Assembly: GCA_036250225.1 (NCBI GenBank)
Contig: JAPZLL010000006.1
Span: 1,302,001-1,366,000, forward strand
Length of the DNA stretch: 64,000 bases
Direction: 5' to 3'
From: Cercophora sp. LCS_1
Taxonomy: Eukaryota; Ascomycota; Sordariomycetes; Sordariales; Lasiosphaeriaceae
Below the pieces are notes generated by a model. The model was not told where the DNA came from. It searched no databases and saw nothing but the letters and a program-made list of their open reading frames with translations. The position numbers and the translations under genes were made by a program. Shown one piece after another: positions 10,642 to 20,852 of the stretch; positions within the stretch are counted from its first letter, which is position 1, and each line of letters opens with the position of its first letter.

Positions 10642-13092
10642 ATGCGCCGTCATGAATATGAGGATGCGGCAATCATGTATTCCTCCACGCCCATCTCATC
10701 CCACTTTTCGCTTCCAGCCTCCCCCCCGTTGACCCAGGATCGCGAGCGCACAAAAAAACTTCCACTGAACCCGCAAACGCCAGCTAATAACCCGCGTCGC
10801 GTTCACCAGCATACTCACTCGTCGCCAATCCCCCTCGGTCTGCACCATGTGGGCATGCAACCGTCGCCGCTCATCCGGCACCTCTCACACCGCTCTTCGC
10901 CTAACCCGTTGGGTATCAGCGACAATGAGGCTGACCCTTTTAGCGAAAAAAGCCCGAGGGAGCTGGCCGAGGCGGAGCTGGACAACATCGCCCAAGACAG
11001 CAAGGATGTCTTGATGGATCGCCTTGGGGACTTGATGCGACATCTTCAGTGCGCTGGAACGAGGGTGGCCGTTATGGACGAGCTGCATGCCAGGGTTGAT
11101 GAGATGGAGGCCTTGCTGCTAGGCAAAAGGCTGCAGAAAAGATCGAGGAGTGGGAGGACCTCGGCAGAGATCATGGCTGAGGCTGAGGCGGAGGACGAGG
11201 GGGATGCCACTACCGAATGGCTGATGGTTGAGGCGCTCTCTGGAGGAGAGGGCGAAAGCGAGGCAGGGGCGGAGCCCCAAGAGGAGAAGGAGGAGGAGAA
11301 GGAGGAGGAGAAGGAGGAGGAGGAGCAGCCGGAAGAACCTCGAGCTGACCAAATACCACTCCCATCGGATGGGCCCGACGAGTGGAGAGAGGAGGCTCAG
11401 GAGTCTGTGGATGAGCTGGTGGAAGAATTGAGGGAGGTGCTCAGGCTGGAAGTCCGAGGAGAAGTGACAGAGGAACTGAGGGAAGAGTTCAAAGAGGAGC
11501 TGGGAGAGGAACTTCGAGAGGAACTCAAAGTTGAACTTCGGCAGGAACTATGGGAAGAGCTTCAAGAGCAACTCAGAGACGAGCTGGAAGAAGACATCAA
11601 GGTTGAACTCATCCCTCAAATAGAGAAGCAGCTTCGAGAGCGGTTAAAGGAGGAATATAGGGAAGAACTGCGCGAAGAACTCCGCAGCGAACTGAGGACG
11701 GAAATCAAAGACGAGCTCAAAGAGGAACTCCGGGAAGAGTTGCGGCCAGCCTTCAAAGAAGAACTCCTACACGAACTGAAGGAGGAACTCAGAAAAGAAC
11801 TCAAAGATGAACTGAAAGAGGAACACCGACAAGAGCTCCGACCATCCTTTAGGGAAGAACTGCGTGTCGAACTCAAGGACGAACTTGGAAACGAAATCCG
11901 GGACGAACTGAGCGAAGGACTCCGGGAGGAACACCGGGAAGAATTGCGCGAGGACCTGATGAACGAGCTGCAAACCGAACTCAGAGGCGTATTTAGAGAA
12001 GAGCTACGAGCCGACCTGTGCGAGGACGTCAGATCTGAACTGCGGGAAGAGCTCACAGAAGAACTCAGACAGGAACACCGGGAACTGCGCGAGGGCGTCA
12101 AAACCCAACTTCGTAGTGAGGTCAGAGCCGAGCTCAGAGACGAACTATGGGAATCCCTACAAGAAGAGGTAAAGGATGAGCTCAAGGTTCAGCTACGAGA
12201 CTATGTTAAGGCGGCTTTAAGGCCCGAGTTGACGGATGAAGTGAAAGACGAGCTCACGGTCCAACTGCGAGATGATGTAAGAGCGGAGCTGCTGGTTGGG
12301 TTGGAGGAGGGTGTAAAGGGAGAACTAAGGACACAACTGCGACCAGGCATCAGGGTGGATTTGAGGGTTGAGTTGAATGGAGAAGTGAAACGGGAGCTCA
12401 GGGGCGAGCTGAGAGACGAGTTGGCCGACACCTTGCGGGCGCAGCTAAGGGAAGAAGTCGGACGACAGTATGAACAAAAGCTAGAAGCCGCCAGGGCCCA
12501 GGCGGCAAGGAATACTCAGGAAGTGGATATTGCCGAACAGGTTGCGGCGGAAGCGGAAAAGCTCAACGTCCAACTTGTGGAAGTTGTCGAGAGTTTGCGG
12601 GAGAGGAAGGAGGAGTCGGAGGTGGGTATTTTTCATCCAAAACCTGAAGATACAAGCTAACTGTCTCAGCATGTCCACGGCCTTTTGATCGAAAGAGCGG
12701 AGGCTGCTGCGGCCCGTATCCTGGAGCTGGAGCAGGAAGTGGCTGACTTGTAAGCTTAAACCTAACGGCGCTCAGCCCAGAACCCCACTGACAAGTATCA
12801 CAGAGAGGAAGAAATCAGCACCAACGAGTCAGACCTGCGCCACCTCCGCATCGAGCTCCGTGCTGTAGAGACTATCTGCAAGGAGCTTGTGCCTCCTGGG
12901 GCGGACCCAGATCTGATACAGAGCATTGAGAACTGGAAGTCAGACTGGGTTCAACTCAGGAGCAAGGTATCGGCAAAGAAGAAGCCGCGTGTGATACGCC
13001 ACCACTCAACAAGCAGCGGGGATTCGAACGCTACTCTTACGGCGAGTTTTTCCAGTTATTCCACATATGGGCATGGGACGCCCATCAGATGA
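10642..13092 (+). CDS. Unrecognised 782-residue protein with about 87 tandem four-residue (x-E-L-R/K) helical repeats
   Basis: Three exons (10642-12621, 12670-12749, 12804-13092). The order is: a Pro/Ser/His-rich N terminus (about 1-90); a predicted helical segment (about 95-160; DSKDVLMDRLGDL and LHARVDEMEALL); an acidic Glu/Lys run (about 212-233); then a strict four-residue repeat from 257 to 607 of the form x-E-[L/V/I/F]-[R/K] with only one register slip, a three-residue ELR unit at 481-483. The C-terminal part (exons 2-3) is a more ordinary helical segment (LEQEVADLEEEIS) followed by ADPDLIQSIENWKSDWVQLRSK and a basic tail. No enzyme motif, signal peptide or membrane segment is seen. An alternative start is Met12. 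It is likely a structural or scaffold protein forming a very long charged helix; I do not know its function. Confidence 0.8.
11410..12462 (+). repeat. Degenerate 12-bp coding repeat, about 87 units, with a 72-bp higher-order repeat at its 3' end
   Basis: Encodes residues 257-607 of the tetrad protein. Period 12 bp (GAR CTN MGN GAR-like codons) is kept except at 12082-12090, where one unit is only 9 bp. From 12175 to 12462 the units group into four 72-bp copies, seen as 24-residue blocks (starting DELKVQLR, DELTVQLR, GELRTQLR, RELRGELR). Confidence 0.85.
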
Positions 13093-13940
13093 GCGAGCAC
13101 TTATTTGGCCTCATGGATTTGACATGATCACGATCATGACGACGAAAGTAATGTTTGATGATACCACGGCATAGCATGAAATTACGAGGCAAGCATGTGC
13201 GCGATGTGTAATGATAGATACAGGCGATGTCAGACTACTAGCATTGATGATAGCATATCTCGACGATACCAGAGTATCGATCAACGGGTTTTGGAGCAAT
13301 GGATCATGCGTTTTCCCCTGCTACAGTCAGTCCACGTCTCTGTGCTATCTTTCAAACGAGAAATCCATATATACAGCATTCCACATGTACACAGTATTCA
13401 AGACTAGGTTGGTCCAAACCCGTGTGCAACACTTGAGGATGGATAGATTCCGGTCCGACAATCAAGGCGGGGCACCGTTGAACCGACCGACGTTATCGCA
13501 GCCTACCCCATGGTTCCCACTCAACTTCACCGCAACCACGTCGATCACCAAAATCCAAACGCCATCGATGGTTGACAGATCTTAATATCGCCCCAATTGA
13601 CCATGACCACCTCCATCACCCCGCATTATGACGTCGAAGGATCTGGCGCTGGCGTGCCAAGCCATGGCTGAATCCCATCATCCGGGACACCTGAGCGACG
13701 TCCAGACAAGCAACAACAAGCTTCCCAACAAGCCTTGCCAATGTGCCGTACTTCCGTGTTGCAGAAAATGCGAGGTTATTTCCGAAGCAGAGCGCGGTCC
13801 GATGACGACCTCGCCCCGACCCAGGGGACGAGGGTTGCACAGGTCAGGTCAGGTCAGGTAGATAATCACCAGTATCCCCAGCTGCATGTTTCTACTGCAA
13901 TCCCCTCCAGCCCTCCAAACGTTGAACTCCCGTAAAGACC
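13093..13940. other. Intergenic region with a small AGGTC tandem repeat
   Basis: 848 bp with no supported gene. A pentamer run (AGGTC three times, then AGGTA) lies at 13841-13860, shortly before the transporter pseudogene. Confidence 0.45.
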
Positions 13941-15299
13941 ATGTCAAATGACGAAGAGAAACCGGTCTCTCCCGTGGGGGAGAAGGCTGACCATCGCCGG
14001 TCTGGCTCTACAGGCTCGGGCACAGCCTTTGAGCACGATGAGCACAACAAATCTCGTCAGTTGCCTTCACGCATTGGTGAGCCAGCCAAGGGTGGGCTTG
14101 ACGCATCCAAACGGCTTGCCAATCCCCTGTCTGGCCTGAGCAAGGAACGTCTCGGGGCAATGGGTGAGGAATACGCTCGATTCGCCGGTCTCACCAGCGA
14201 GGAGGACGTTCGGGCCTTTCGTCTCGGCGCCACGATTGCCGGAGACGATGCCAGGTACGGTATGACCCCCGGGCTCACCGAGAGTGAGAGAGAGGCCCTA
14301 GAGCGAGAGACTACGTACAAGTGGTCGAATCCCAGAATGTTGTGCTGGGTCATCATCAGTAAGAGGCCAGATACCACCCTTCAACTCCGACCAAACTCCA
14401 AACACAGCAGCCAGTCTGCTCCCTCTGCGCCGCCGTCCAAGGTATGGACGAAACGGTCGTCAACGGCGCGCAGTCCTTTTGCAAAACGGCCTTTGGCATC
14501 GGCGGCGACAGCGGGCGCGACACCTGGCTCCTGGGCCTGACCAACTCAGCGCCCCACCTCTGCTGCGCAGTCCTCGGCTGCTGGCTCACCGACCCCATGA
14601 ACAAAGCCTTTGGGCGTCGCGGCACCATCTCCATCTCGTGCCTCATCCCAGCCCTAGCATGCTCCTGGCAAGCCTCCACCAACAACTGGTGGCACATGTC
14701 CATCGCGCGCTTCTCCCTAGGTCTCAGCATCGGTCCCGAATCCGCAACAACCCCCATCTTCGCTGCCGAGTGTTCCCCGCCCACGGCTCTCTTCCCCCCC
14801 CTTCGCCGGCTTCTCCTTTTGGATCCCAGACGACTCACCCGCCCACATCGGATGTATCGCCCTCGGCATTTATCTGTTCGCCGCGGTCTATTCACCAGAT
14901 GAGGGACCCGTTCCGTTTACGTACTCGGCCGAGGCGTATCCGTTGTATATACGGCCGATTGGTATGAGCCTGGCCACGGCCACGACGTGGTTTTTTAATT
15001 TTGTGTTGGCGGTCACGTAGCCGAGTATGCTGGGGGCGTTTAGTTGGCATGCGGGGTGGAATGTTGCTGGTTTCTTTTTGGTGCTGTTTTTGGCGCCTGA
15101 GACCAAGGAACGGACATTGGAGGAGCTTGATCGGGTGTTTGACGTGCCCCTGAGAAGACAGATTGCGTTTGGCGCGAGGCAGGCTGGGTGGTGGTGGAGG
15201 AGGTATGTGTTGCGGAAGGATGTGCAGAAGCCGAGGTTGCCGTGTGAGGGAGGGGGAGGAGGGAAGGAGGGGATGTTTGTTGGGGAGGGGAGAGTTTAG
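13941..15299 (+). pseudogene. Decayed MFS sugar-transporter-type gene (internal deletion, frameshift, in-frame stop)
   Basis: The 5' half is well preserved: a cytosolic N terminus, a 56-bp intron (14359-14414) and first membrane segments with CAAVQGMDETVVNG, LGLTNSAPHLCCAVLGCWLTDP, FGRRGT and FAAECSPP. Intact relatives then need roughly 200 more residues before the next recognisable block. Here FAAECSPP (to about 14782) is followed within about 25 bp by GFSFWIPDDSPAHIG from the region near TM9-10, in another frame across an eight-C run (14794-14801). Reading on, VPFTYSAEAYPLYIRPIGMS and FNFVLAVT are good matches, then TAG at 15018-15020 stands where the family has Trp (TGG). The frame then continues open through GWNVAGFFLVLFLAPETKERTLEELDRVFDVP to 15299. 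With the middle of the transporter missing it cannot be functional. Confidence 0.82.
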
Positions 15300-15643
15300 G
15301 AGAGTGTTGTGTTGGTCTGGGCTTAGGATGTTGGTTTTGTTGGCGTTTATGGCCTTAGGGCTGGCGAGTAACGAATTATGCATGGTGACAATCGATGTGG
15401 TGTATCAACAACGAAATTACCCCTGACCATAATAAACAAATCCCACCCCTAAAAACTTACCACAACCCCCTTCAGGTGTTACCCCTCGACATACCCCCAT
15501 CCAAATCACACCTAAATCACTCGAGAGAACCCCGTATTCAAGTTTTTTTGGTGTTTTATTTTTATATGAAAGCAAACAAACACCAAAAAACAAGAAAAAT
15601 ACACGGGCAGGGGTCATCACTCCCCCCATCCACCCTCACCGAA
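15300..15643. other. Intergenic region between pseudogene and unknown minus gene
   Basis: 344 bp containing A/T-rich and C-rich stretches and no gene. Confidence 0.4.
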
Positions 15644-16867
15644 TCAGGTCCTCTGCCTCGAAGGCAGCCCCGGGACATGGTTCCGGTTATTCTGCACACA
15701 TTCGTTAGTCACAATCCAAACTGTAAACATCGAAAAAAAATACATACGTCCTTGCCCCAAACGTCGCTCCTCTTACCGCCCGAGCCACCCGAGCCAGCGC
15801 CGCGGCCGCCGTACTTGCCAGCGTTGAACGCCGGGCCCGGAGTACGCGCTGTGGCCGGGCTCGATGAACCCAACGCGGCCCGAAAGTCTCCAGGCGACGC
15901 CAGGACGGCCTCCCGGACGGGCGTCACCGGCGCGGCGGACGCAAGCGGGGGCGTCGCCGGCGGGGTGGGCGGCATGGCCGGGATCGGGGCCCGCATTGCC
16001 AACGCCGCGGCCACAGGCCGTTCGGGCCGCGGCGTGTGAGGCGGCGTCCATGGCTTAGTGGGACCGCGGCGTTTATTCCTGCGGCCAGACGTGCGTACTG
16101 GCTTGGCCGCGGGGAGGTCTTCGGGCATCGCCATGGCTGTGATGCTCGGCAGAGAGACGGGACCCTTGTTCCAGCAGTCGGGATCGTCGTAGTCGAAGAT
16201 CATGGCGCTGGCGCCATCGATGCTGCCTTGGGCAGCCTTGGTTGGCAGGTTGCCAAACACAGGAAGGGGACGAGCCGTCTTGACGGCTGCCCTGAGCTTG
16301 GCCTCGATCGCCGGGTTCTTGATATCGGCGCCGAATCGAGGGTTTTCAAGGTCCCAGGGGCTCTTGATATCGCCAACAGGATTGACATTCACCCATGGGT
16401 TGTGCTTATCGTCAACCTTCTTCATGCCGGCGTCGAAGTCGTGGCTGGGGACGATATCAACGAAGTGGGTCACAGTGTGAGGCGGCTTGAGATGGTCTGG
16501 GATCGGCTTGACCTTCTTGTTGTCGATCCAGTTGTTCAGGAAGACCTGGTAATACTGCAGTAGCTGGGGTATGGGGGTCTCGTATTTGACGCGAGCCAGT
16601 CCTGTGATGGTGCGGATGCCGTTGATGATGGTTTCATTGTCGATTTGGGCCTGGTTGATCGCGCCCATTGCCTTCATCTCTTTCACGCAGTCGATGCATT
16701 TCTGTAACTGTCAACATGTATTCGTGACTTGCCCTAATGTCGACCGAACTTACCCACTGTCTGGACTTCTTCTGGGAGTCGCTGAATTGGCTGTGCGGGA
16801 GAGTGCGACAACAGATACCCTCGCAGTCGGCCTGCATCTCCTGACCCTTCTCGCGATAGTTCGACAT
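15644..16867 (-). CDS. Unrecognised protein with Cys-rich N terminus and Pro/Ala-rich C terminus
   Basis: Three exons on minus: 16867-16754, then 16707 (or 16701) down to 15748, then 15691-15644; about 371-373 aa. The first intron has two in-frame acceptors six bases apart. The N terminus has C15-E-G-I-C19-C20 and, after the first junction, a CIDC pair, a possible metal site. The middle (about 40-190) is probably globular, with TPIPQLLQYYQVFLNNWID and THFVDIVPSHDFD. The C terminus has a basic stretch (RRNKRRGPTKPW), then Pro/Ala/Thr-rich disordered sequence ending in a Gly-rich segment and a short last exon (NNRNHVPGLPSRQRT). No membrane segment or enzyme motif is seen. I do not recognise the family; the gene model rests on consistent splice sites and phase. 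Confidence 0.6.
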
Positions 16868-18432
16868 CTTGAATGCTGGTAGGATGTCAAGACTGGGTAA
16901 CCTTGAGTGTGGCTGCAAGAGTTTGACTGAGGCGATTGATCCTGAAAGAGGTCAGAGAAAGGGGTTGAGAAGGAAAGTGTGAAGAGTCGAGAGTAAGAAG
17001 GAGGGTGTTGAAGGCCCAGTGGAGGAGATTGATGGAAAGGAGTAGAAGACTGAAAGGAGGTGGTTGGGTGTTGAGAGGAAGGGAAAGGGCGTCAGGGGGG
17101 GGAGAACGGCAGAAAAGGGGTAGGCGTAGCCGCAAGGCAGGGAAGGCGCTGGGTCAGACACAACTTACTCGTTATTTGCGATCAATCAGGATAGTGAGTA
17201 CTGTAAGAGATGGTGCGAGTATGTCGGACTTGCAAAAGAAGAAGGGAGAAGAGGTTATCGCAGAGAGGTTGTCGTAAAGAGGTATCGTGAAGAGGAGTGG
17301 GTGAGGAGTTCAATGCCTAAAGGTAGAGGAGGTTGTGTGTAGCTGTGTGCAGCTGTGGGAAAGAGGAAGAGGTAAAGTTGATTGACTGCTCAAGAAGATC
17401 AAGTTGAAGAATCAACTAAACTTCCTGTGGTTGTTGGTTGAAAGATTGAAGAAGAGAAAGGGGAGGAGTTGGAAAGGGAGGGGGGGTTTATATACCTGCG
17501 CCCGGAAGGCGCTGCCATTCAATCCTATTGTAGCCCCTATTGTGGTGGGATCCTATTGCCTGCAAGCTGGTCTTGAGATGAATAGGAACAGTCGCCGGGT
17601 GAATGGTCAACACCGGTGACATGATGGCCGGGGCCACCTCCTGCCCCGTCAACGCAATCATCGCCAAACATGTGACCCTGCGATCCATGGATTCCTTAGG
17701 CTTCAAACATGTTATATAAGACTTCAAAATACATCACGTGGTTTAACTGAGAAGGAGATAATCGCCATTGCGGCTTTGACTGGTGTTGTTGCCACGATTG
17801 TGTCGTTGAAATTGTTGACTTTGGTGGAGACATCTCCTTTTCTGCACGATGCATGTTGCTGGCGGAACGCACAGATGGCAAGAGCGGTCTTCTCATGGCC
17901 CGCAACAAAGTCGATGCTTTTTGTGTGTTCAATTGACTGTGATTGCAGTCTCATACCCCGCCTAGTTTAGATAGAACAGTACAAATGTAATGTCAATCGA
18001 CAGCTACACTATTTTACCCAGCTTTGTCTAGGCACAAAGGGAGATGCACTCAGAGCACAGCCCGACCGACTTGGGTCTCTAGCATCTTGTCTTTACTTAA
18101 ATCCTCAAAGCTGGTTGTTTGTCCGAGCTAGCTTGCTTGCTAAAACTTGAGAATCGTCCCTTGTTGCTGGACGACGATCGAAAATCTTGCGAAAGGATGA
18201 TGGGCAGGTTGGATAACGTTCAATTCAGCGAATATTGGACCGCAAAAGGCCCGGTATCTCGATACCGCCTCACTCAGATTTTCACAACATATGTTGGCTA
18301 CAGCAGATAGGAGGTCATACTTGTGGTTCTGGGCTGAGATTGCACTGCTCAATGATACGCACATTGCACATTATAATGTCCTGGAACATAAATTTACATG
18401 TTGGTACACTCCTCTCTATAATGTTTGGGCTG
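16868..18432. other. Intergenic region, no gene seen
   Basis: About 1.56 kb upstream of the unknown minus gene and downstream of GEP3. It is purine-rich at about 16940-17480. Three direct copies of CCTATTG occur at 17524, 17536 and 17552. No open frame longer than about 80 codons is convincing. Confidence 0.45.
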
Positions 18433-20550
18433 TTACTCCCCCATAGCTGCTCTTTTCGCCTTCTTCTCCGTCTTCTTAGCAAATCGCATGCTTCTCCTCG
18501 GCCTGCTCTTCTTCTCTACCTTTCCTCTGTTGATAACCCAGGCGTTCATGGGGCGTCGGCAGGCCACAAAACGACCCTCGGGCGTGTAAACATCAACCAC
18601 TGGCCATTCGGGACCACTGTTGTCCCACTCTCCCGGAGCACTAGACTCAGCATCATCTTGCACTTCGGCGTCCCGAGCCGCCTCTGACTCTTCGTCACTT
18701 GCGAGTTCACGCTTGAGGTCGTCTAGCTCCAGTCGCTTGGGATTGAATCCCTCCGGGGCCTTTGTTGGGGCTGGTTGTGACGCTGACAACATCTCGTAGA
18801 AGCGCTTTGCGCGAACCTCGGCGACAATCTCGACCCAGCCGCAGCCTTCTATCAAAATATCAATAGATAGCACACGGAATGGCAACTTTTCCACCGGGAG
18901 GTTGACCGAGTTTTTCCGCGTAAGGGGTCCGGCCCGTTGCTTGGTTACGTTGTATTTCAGCTGGTAAGACCCTGCGAGCTTGATCTTCTCGCTGGCGGCT
19001 GGGGTAGAAATATTCTCGATATTGACTGGATCCGTACGTTCCTGCGTGCCAATGGCCTTTTCCGTGGAGGTGACGTGCTCCGGGAGGCGCGTGAAGTTGT
19101 AGGCGAGGAAGACTAAGTCGGGAGTTCGAGGGGTGATGCGAATGAACCCTCCCAAGAGAAGCGACTTGCCCGGTTTCAGTGTCTGCTGCTCGGGGACGAC
19201 TCGCTTGCGCATAACAAGGCCATCGCGGTACTTTGGTTGGATGTATTTCTCAAGGTCGCTCCTGGGAAGCCCGGGGAGGTCAATCACTTCGCCCTTGCCA
19301 CCGCCAAACGACAGCCTGATCGGCGAGGCCGTAGTTCCCGGCAAGGACGACACTAGGGGCATGTCTGGGTAGGGAGTTTCTGGCTGGAGGGGTGGAAGGA
19401 GTGACAACCCGTCCGGCTGAATGGCCTCCTCAACAACGTCAATGGCACTCTTGTCGTTAGGAACGCCAGGGGTCTTGCCCTGGGGGAACACGCTAGCAAA
19501 GAGACTGCTCTTTCCCACATTTGCTTTCCCAACCATCCACCAGGCACCACCGCGCCCATAGATTTCGTTTCTCAACCTTTTGGTCCACCAACCCCTCTTC
19601 GCACTGACGAACTTGACATTCCCTAGCCTCACAAACTGGCCGCTTGTGCCAAGCGCATCCCGGAGAACCTCCCTGAGGTATGGCAGCAGACGATCAACAT
19701 CCTTATCCCTCGGACCGAGCAAGTCGGCCCTCGTAATGATGAAGTGGATCTCGGTCCTTTTGTTGCTGTAGAACTTGGCGTTTCTCAACCTCCGGTTATG
19801 CGATCGCAGAGGCACGGCGTCTAGAAAATCGGCGATCCTCGGTACCAAAGACATGGGGAAATCAGCGGCATCGAGCACGTGGTAGACGTGGTTGTACTTG
19901 TGCGGCGACTCGAGGATGGTTTCCCGAAGGGAGTCGACGCTCGGGTGGAAGATGGAATCTCCAGTGTTGTAATGGAGCAAGTCGTGACATCGTTCGCACA
20001 CAGGCACCCGTACCGGCCCGGTTTCTCTCATCAAGCCAACGTCTGGCAGCACCGTCTTCAGATTCACCCCTTTACTCTCGAGCTCGCTCAGGTCAACCCC
20101 GGCAAGAGCTTTCTCGACCACGTCATAGTTCCGAGTTTCCCGACGTTGTTCCACTTCCTCGAGGCCCAAGAACTCCCTTATGGCTTTGCGATTGAGATTA
20201 AAGTAGCCAGGCTGTCCTGGCACTGTTGTTTGCGACAATGCACCGCAGCCAGAACATTGCGCCGGTAATGTCTTGGAGGCGTTGTCTTTAAATTCGTTGT
20301 CCGCTAAGGCTGCCGCCCTCTGCTCATCGAATGCTTCCTCGAACTTGTGATGGGACTTGATCCGACGGACCAGCTGCTCACGTAGCTGTGGGGTGTCACT
20401 TTGGACGGGACGATGGACACTGCTGTATTGCGCCCGCTGTAATGCAGGGCACAAGAATAATGGCAGGCGGGTCGGGGTACTGCAGCGCTCAACGCTGAAG
20501 ACCTTACTGACCCATCTCGAACAGAGAGCGCGGCCGGGGTGTATTTGCAT
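18433..20550 (-). CDS. GEP3: Mitochondrial circularly permuted GTPase, YqeH/Gep3 (Mtg3) family
   Basis: Single exon, 705 aa, starting at the ATG at 20550; the open frame continues upstream only with non-ATG codons. The Arg/Ser-rich, acid-poor N terminus (MQIHPGRALCSRWVSK) looks like a mitochondrial presequence. Next come a YqeH-type zinc motif (C99-SG-C102 and C185-ER-C188) and GTPase motifs in permuted order: G4 TRAD (273-276), G5 SAK (316-318), G1 GKANVGKSS (341-349), G3 DLPG (424-427). The family acts in assembly of the small mitochondrial ribosomal subunit; yeast Gep3 interacts genetically with prohibitins. An acidic segment (about 620-650) and a basic C-terminal tail follow. It shares a 302-bp promoter with the divergent mL61 gene. 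Confidence 0.92.
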   Translation of the reverse strand: MQIHPGRALCSRWVSKVFSVERCSTPTRLPLFLCPALQRAQYSSVHRPVQSDTPQLREQLVRRIKSHHKFEEAFDEQRAAALADNEFKDNASKTLPAQCSGCGALSQTTVPGQPGYFNLNRKAIREFLGLEEVEQRRETRNYDVVEKALAGVDLSELESKGVNLKTVLPDVGLMRETGPVRVPVCERCHDLLHYNTGDSIFHPSVDSLRETILESPHKYNHVYHVLDAADFPMSLVPRIADFLDAVPLRSHNRRLRNAKFYSNKRTEIHFIITRADLLGPRDKDVDRLLPYLREVLRDALGTSGQFVRLGNVKFVSAKRGWWTKRLRNEIYGRGGAWWMVGKANVGKSSLFASVFPQGKTPGVPNDKSAIDVVEEAIQPDGLSLLPPLQPETPYPDMPLVSSLPGTTASPIRLSFGGGKGEVIDLPGLPRSDLEKYIQPKYRDGLVMRKRVVPEQQTLKPGKSLLLGGFIRITPRTPDLVFLAYNFTRLPEHVTSTEKAIGTQERTDPVNIENISTPAASEKIKLAGSYQLKYNVTKQRAGPLTRKNSVNLPVEKLPFRVLSIDILIEGCGWVEIVAEVRAKRFYEMLSASQPAPTKAPEGFNPKRLELDDLKRELASDEESEAARDAEVQDDAESSAPGEWDNSGPEWPVVDVYTPEGRFVACRRPMNAWVINRGKVEKKSRPRRSMRFAKKTEKKAKRAAMGE

Positions 20551-20852
20551 GGCGAGAGAGCGACATGTATGGCGGCGGGGGAGGTTGACCAAAGTCCAAA
20601 AATTCCAGAATCTTTTGCGAAGGAGTGACGGGACGCGCCAAGTTTCTCTACCGGCCGGCAACGCCCCACACGCTAGCAGATCCCGGCAGGCGAGGGCGGT
20701 GAGCCGCAATTGTCACTGTCTTGGCACCCGCTGCCAATGCATCGGGAAGCTCAGGCCAAAAATTTACAGGCCGTCAATCTGCCTCAGCGACTGGACGCGA
20801 CACCACCTTGGTCGAAAGAAAAGGGAGCCGAAGACCCTTGACACACGGAAAT
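20551..20852. promoter_or_regulatory. Short bidirectional promoter between GEP3 and mL61
   Basis: Only 302 bp separate the start codons of two divergent genes that both serve the mitochondrial ribosome. Both transcripts must start in this interval, assuming no overlapping leaders. Confidence 0.65.

Noticed and set aside
11616..12185. Ser-rich open frame antisense to the tetrad-repeat gene
   Set aside because: The serine runs are the complement of the repeated Glu/Leu/Arg codons.
20551..20709. N-terminal extension of GEP3 by 53 codons
   Set aside because: The extension has no ATG and would invade the short promoter shared with mL61; the ATG at 20550 gives a good presequence.
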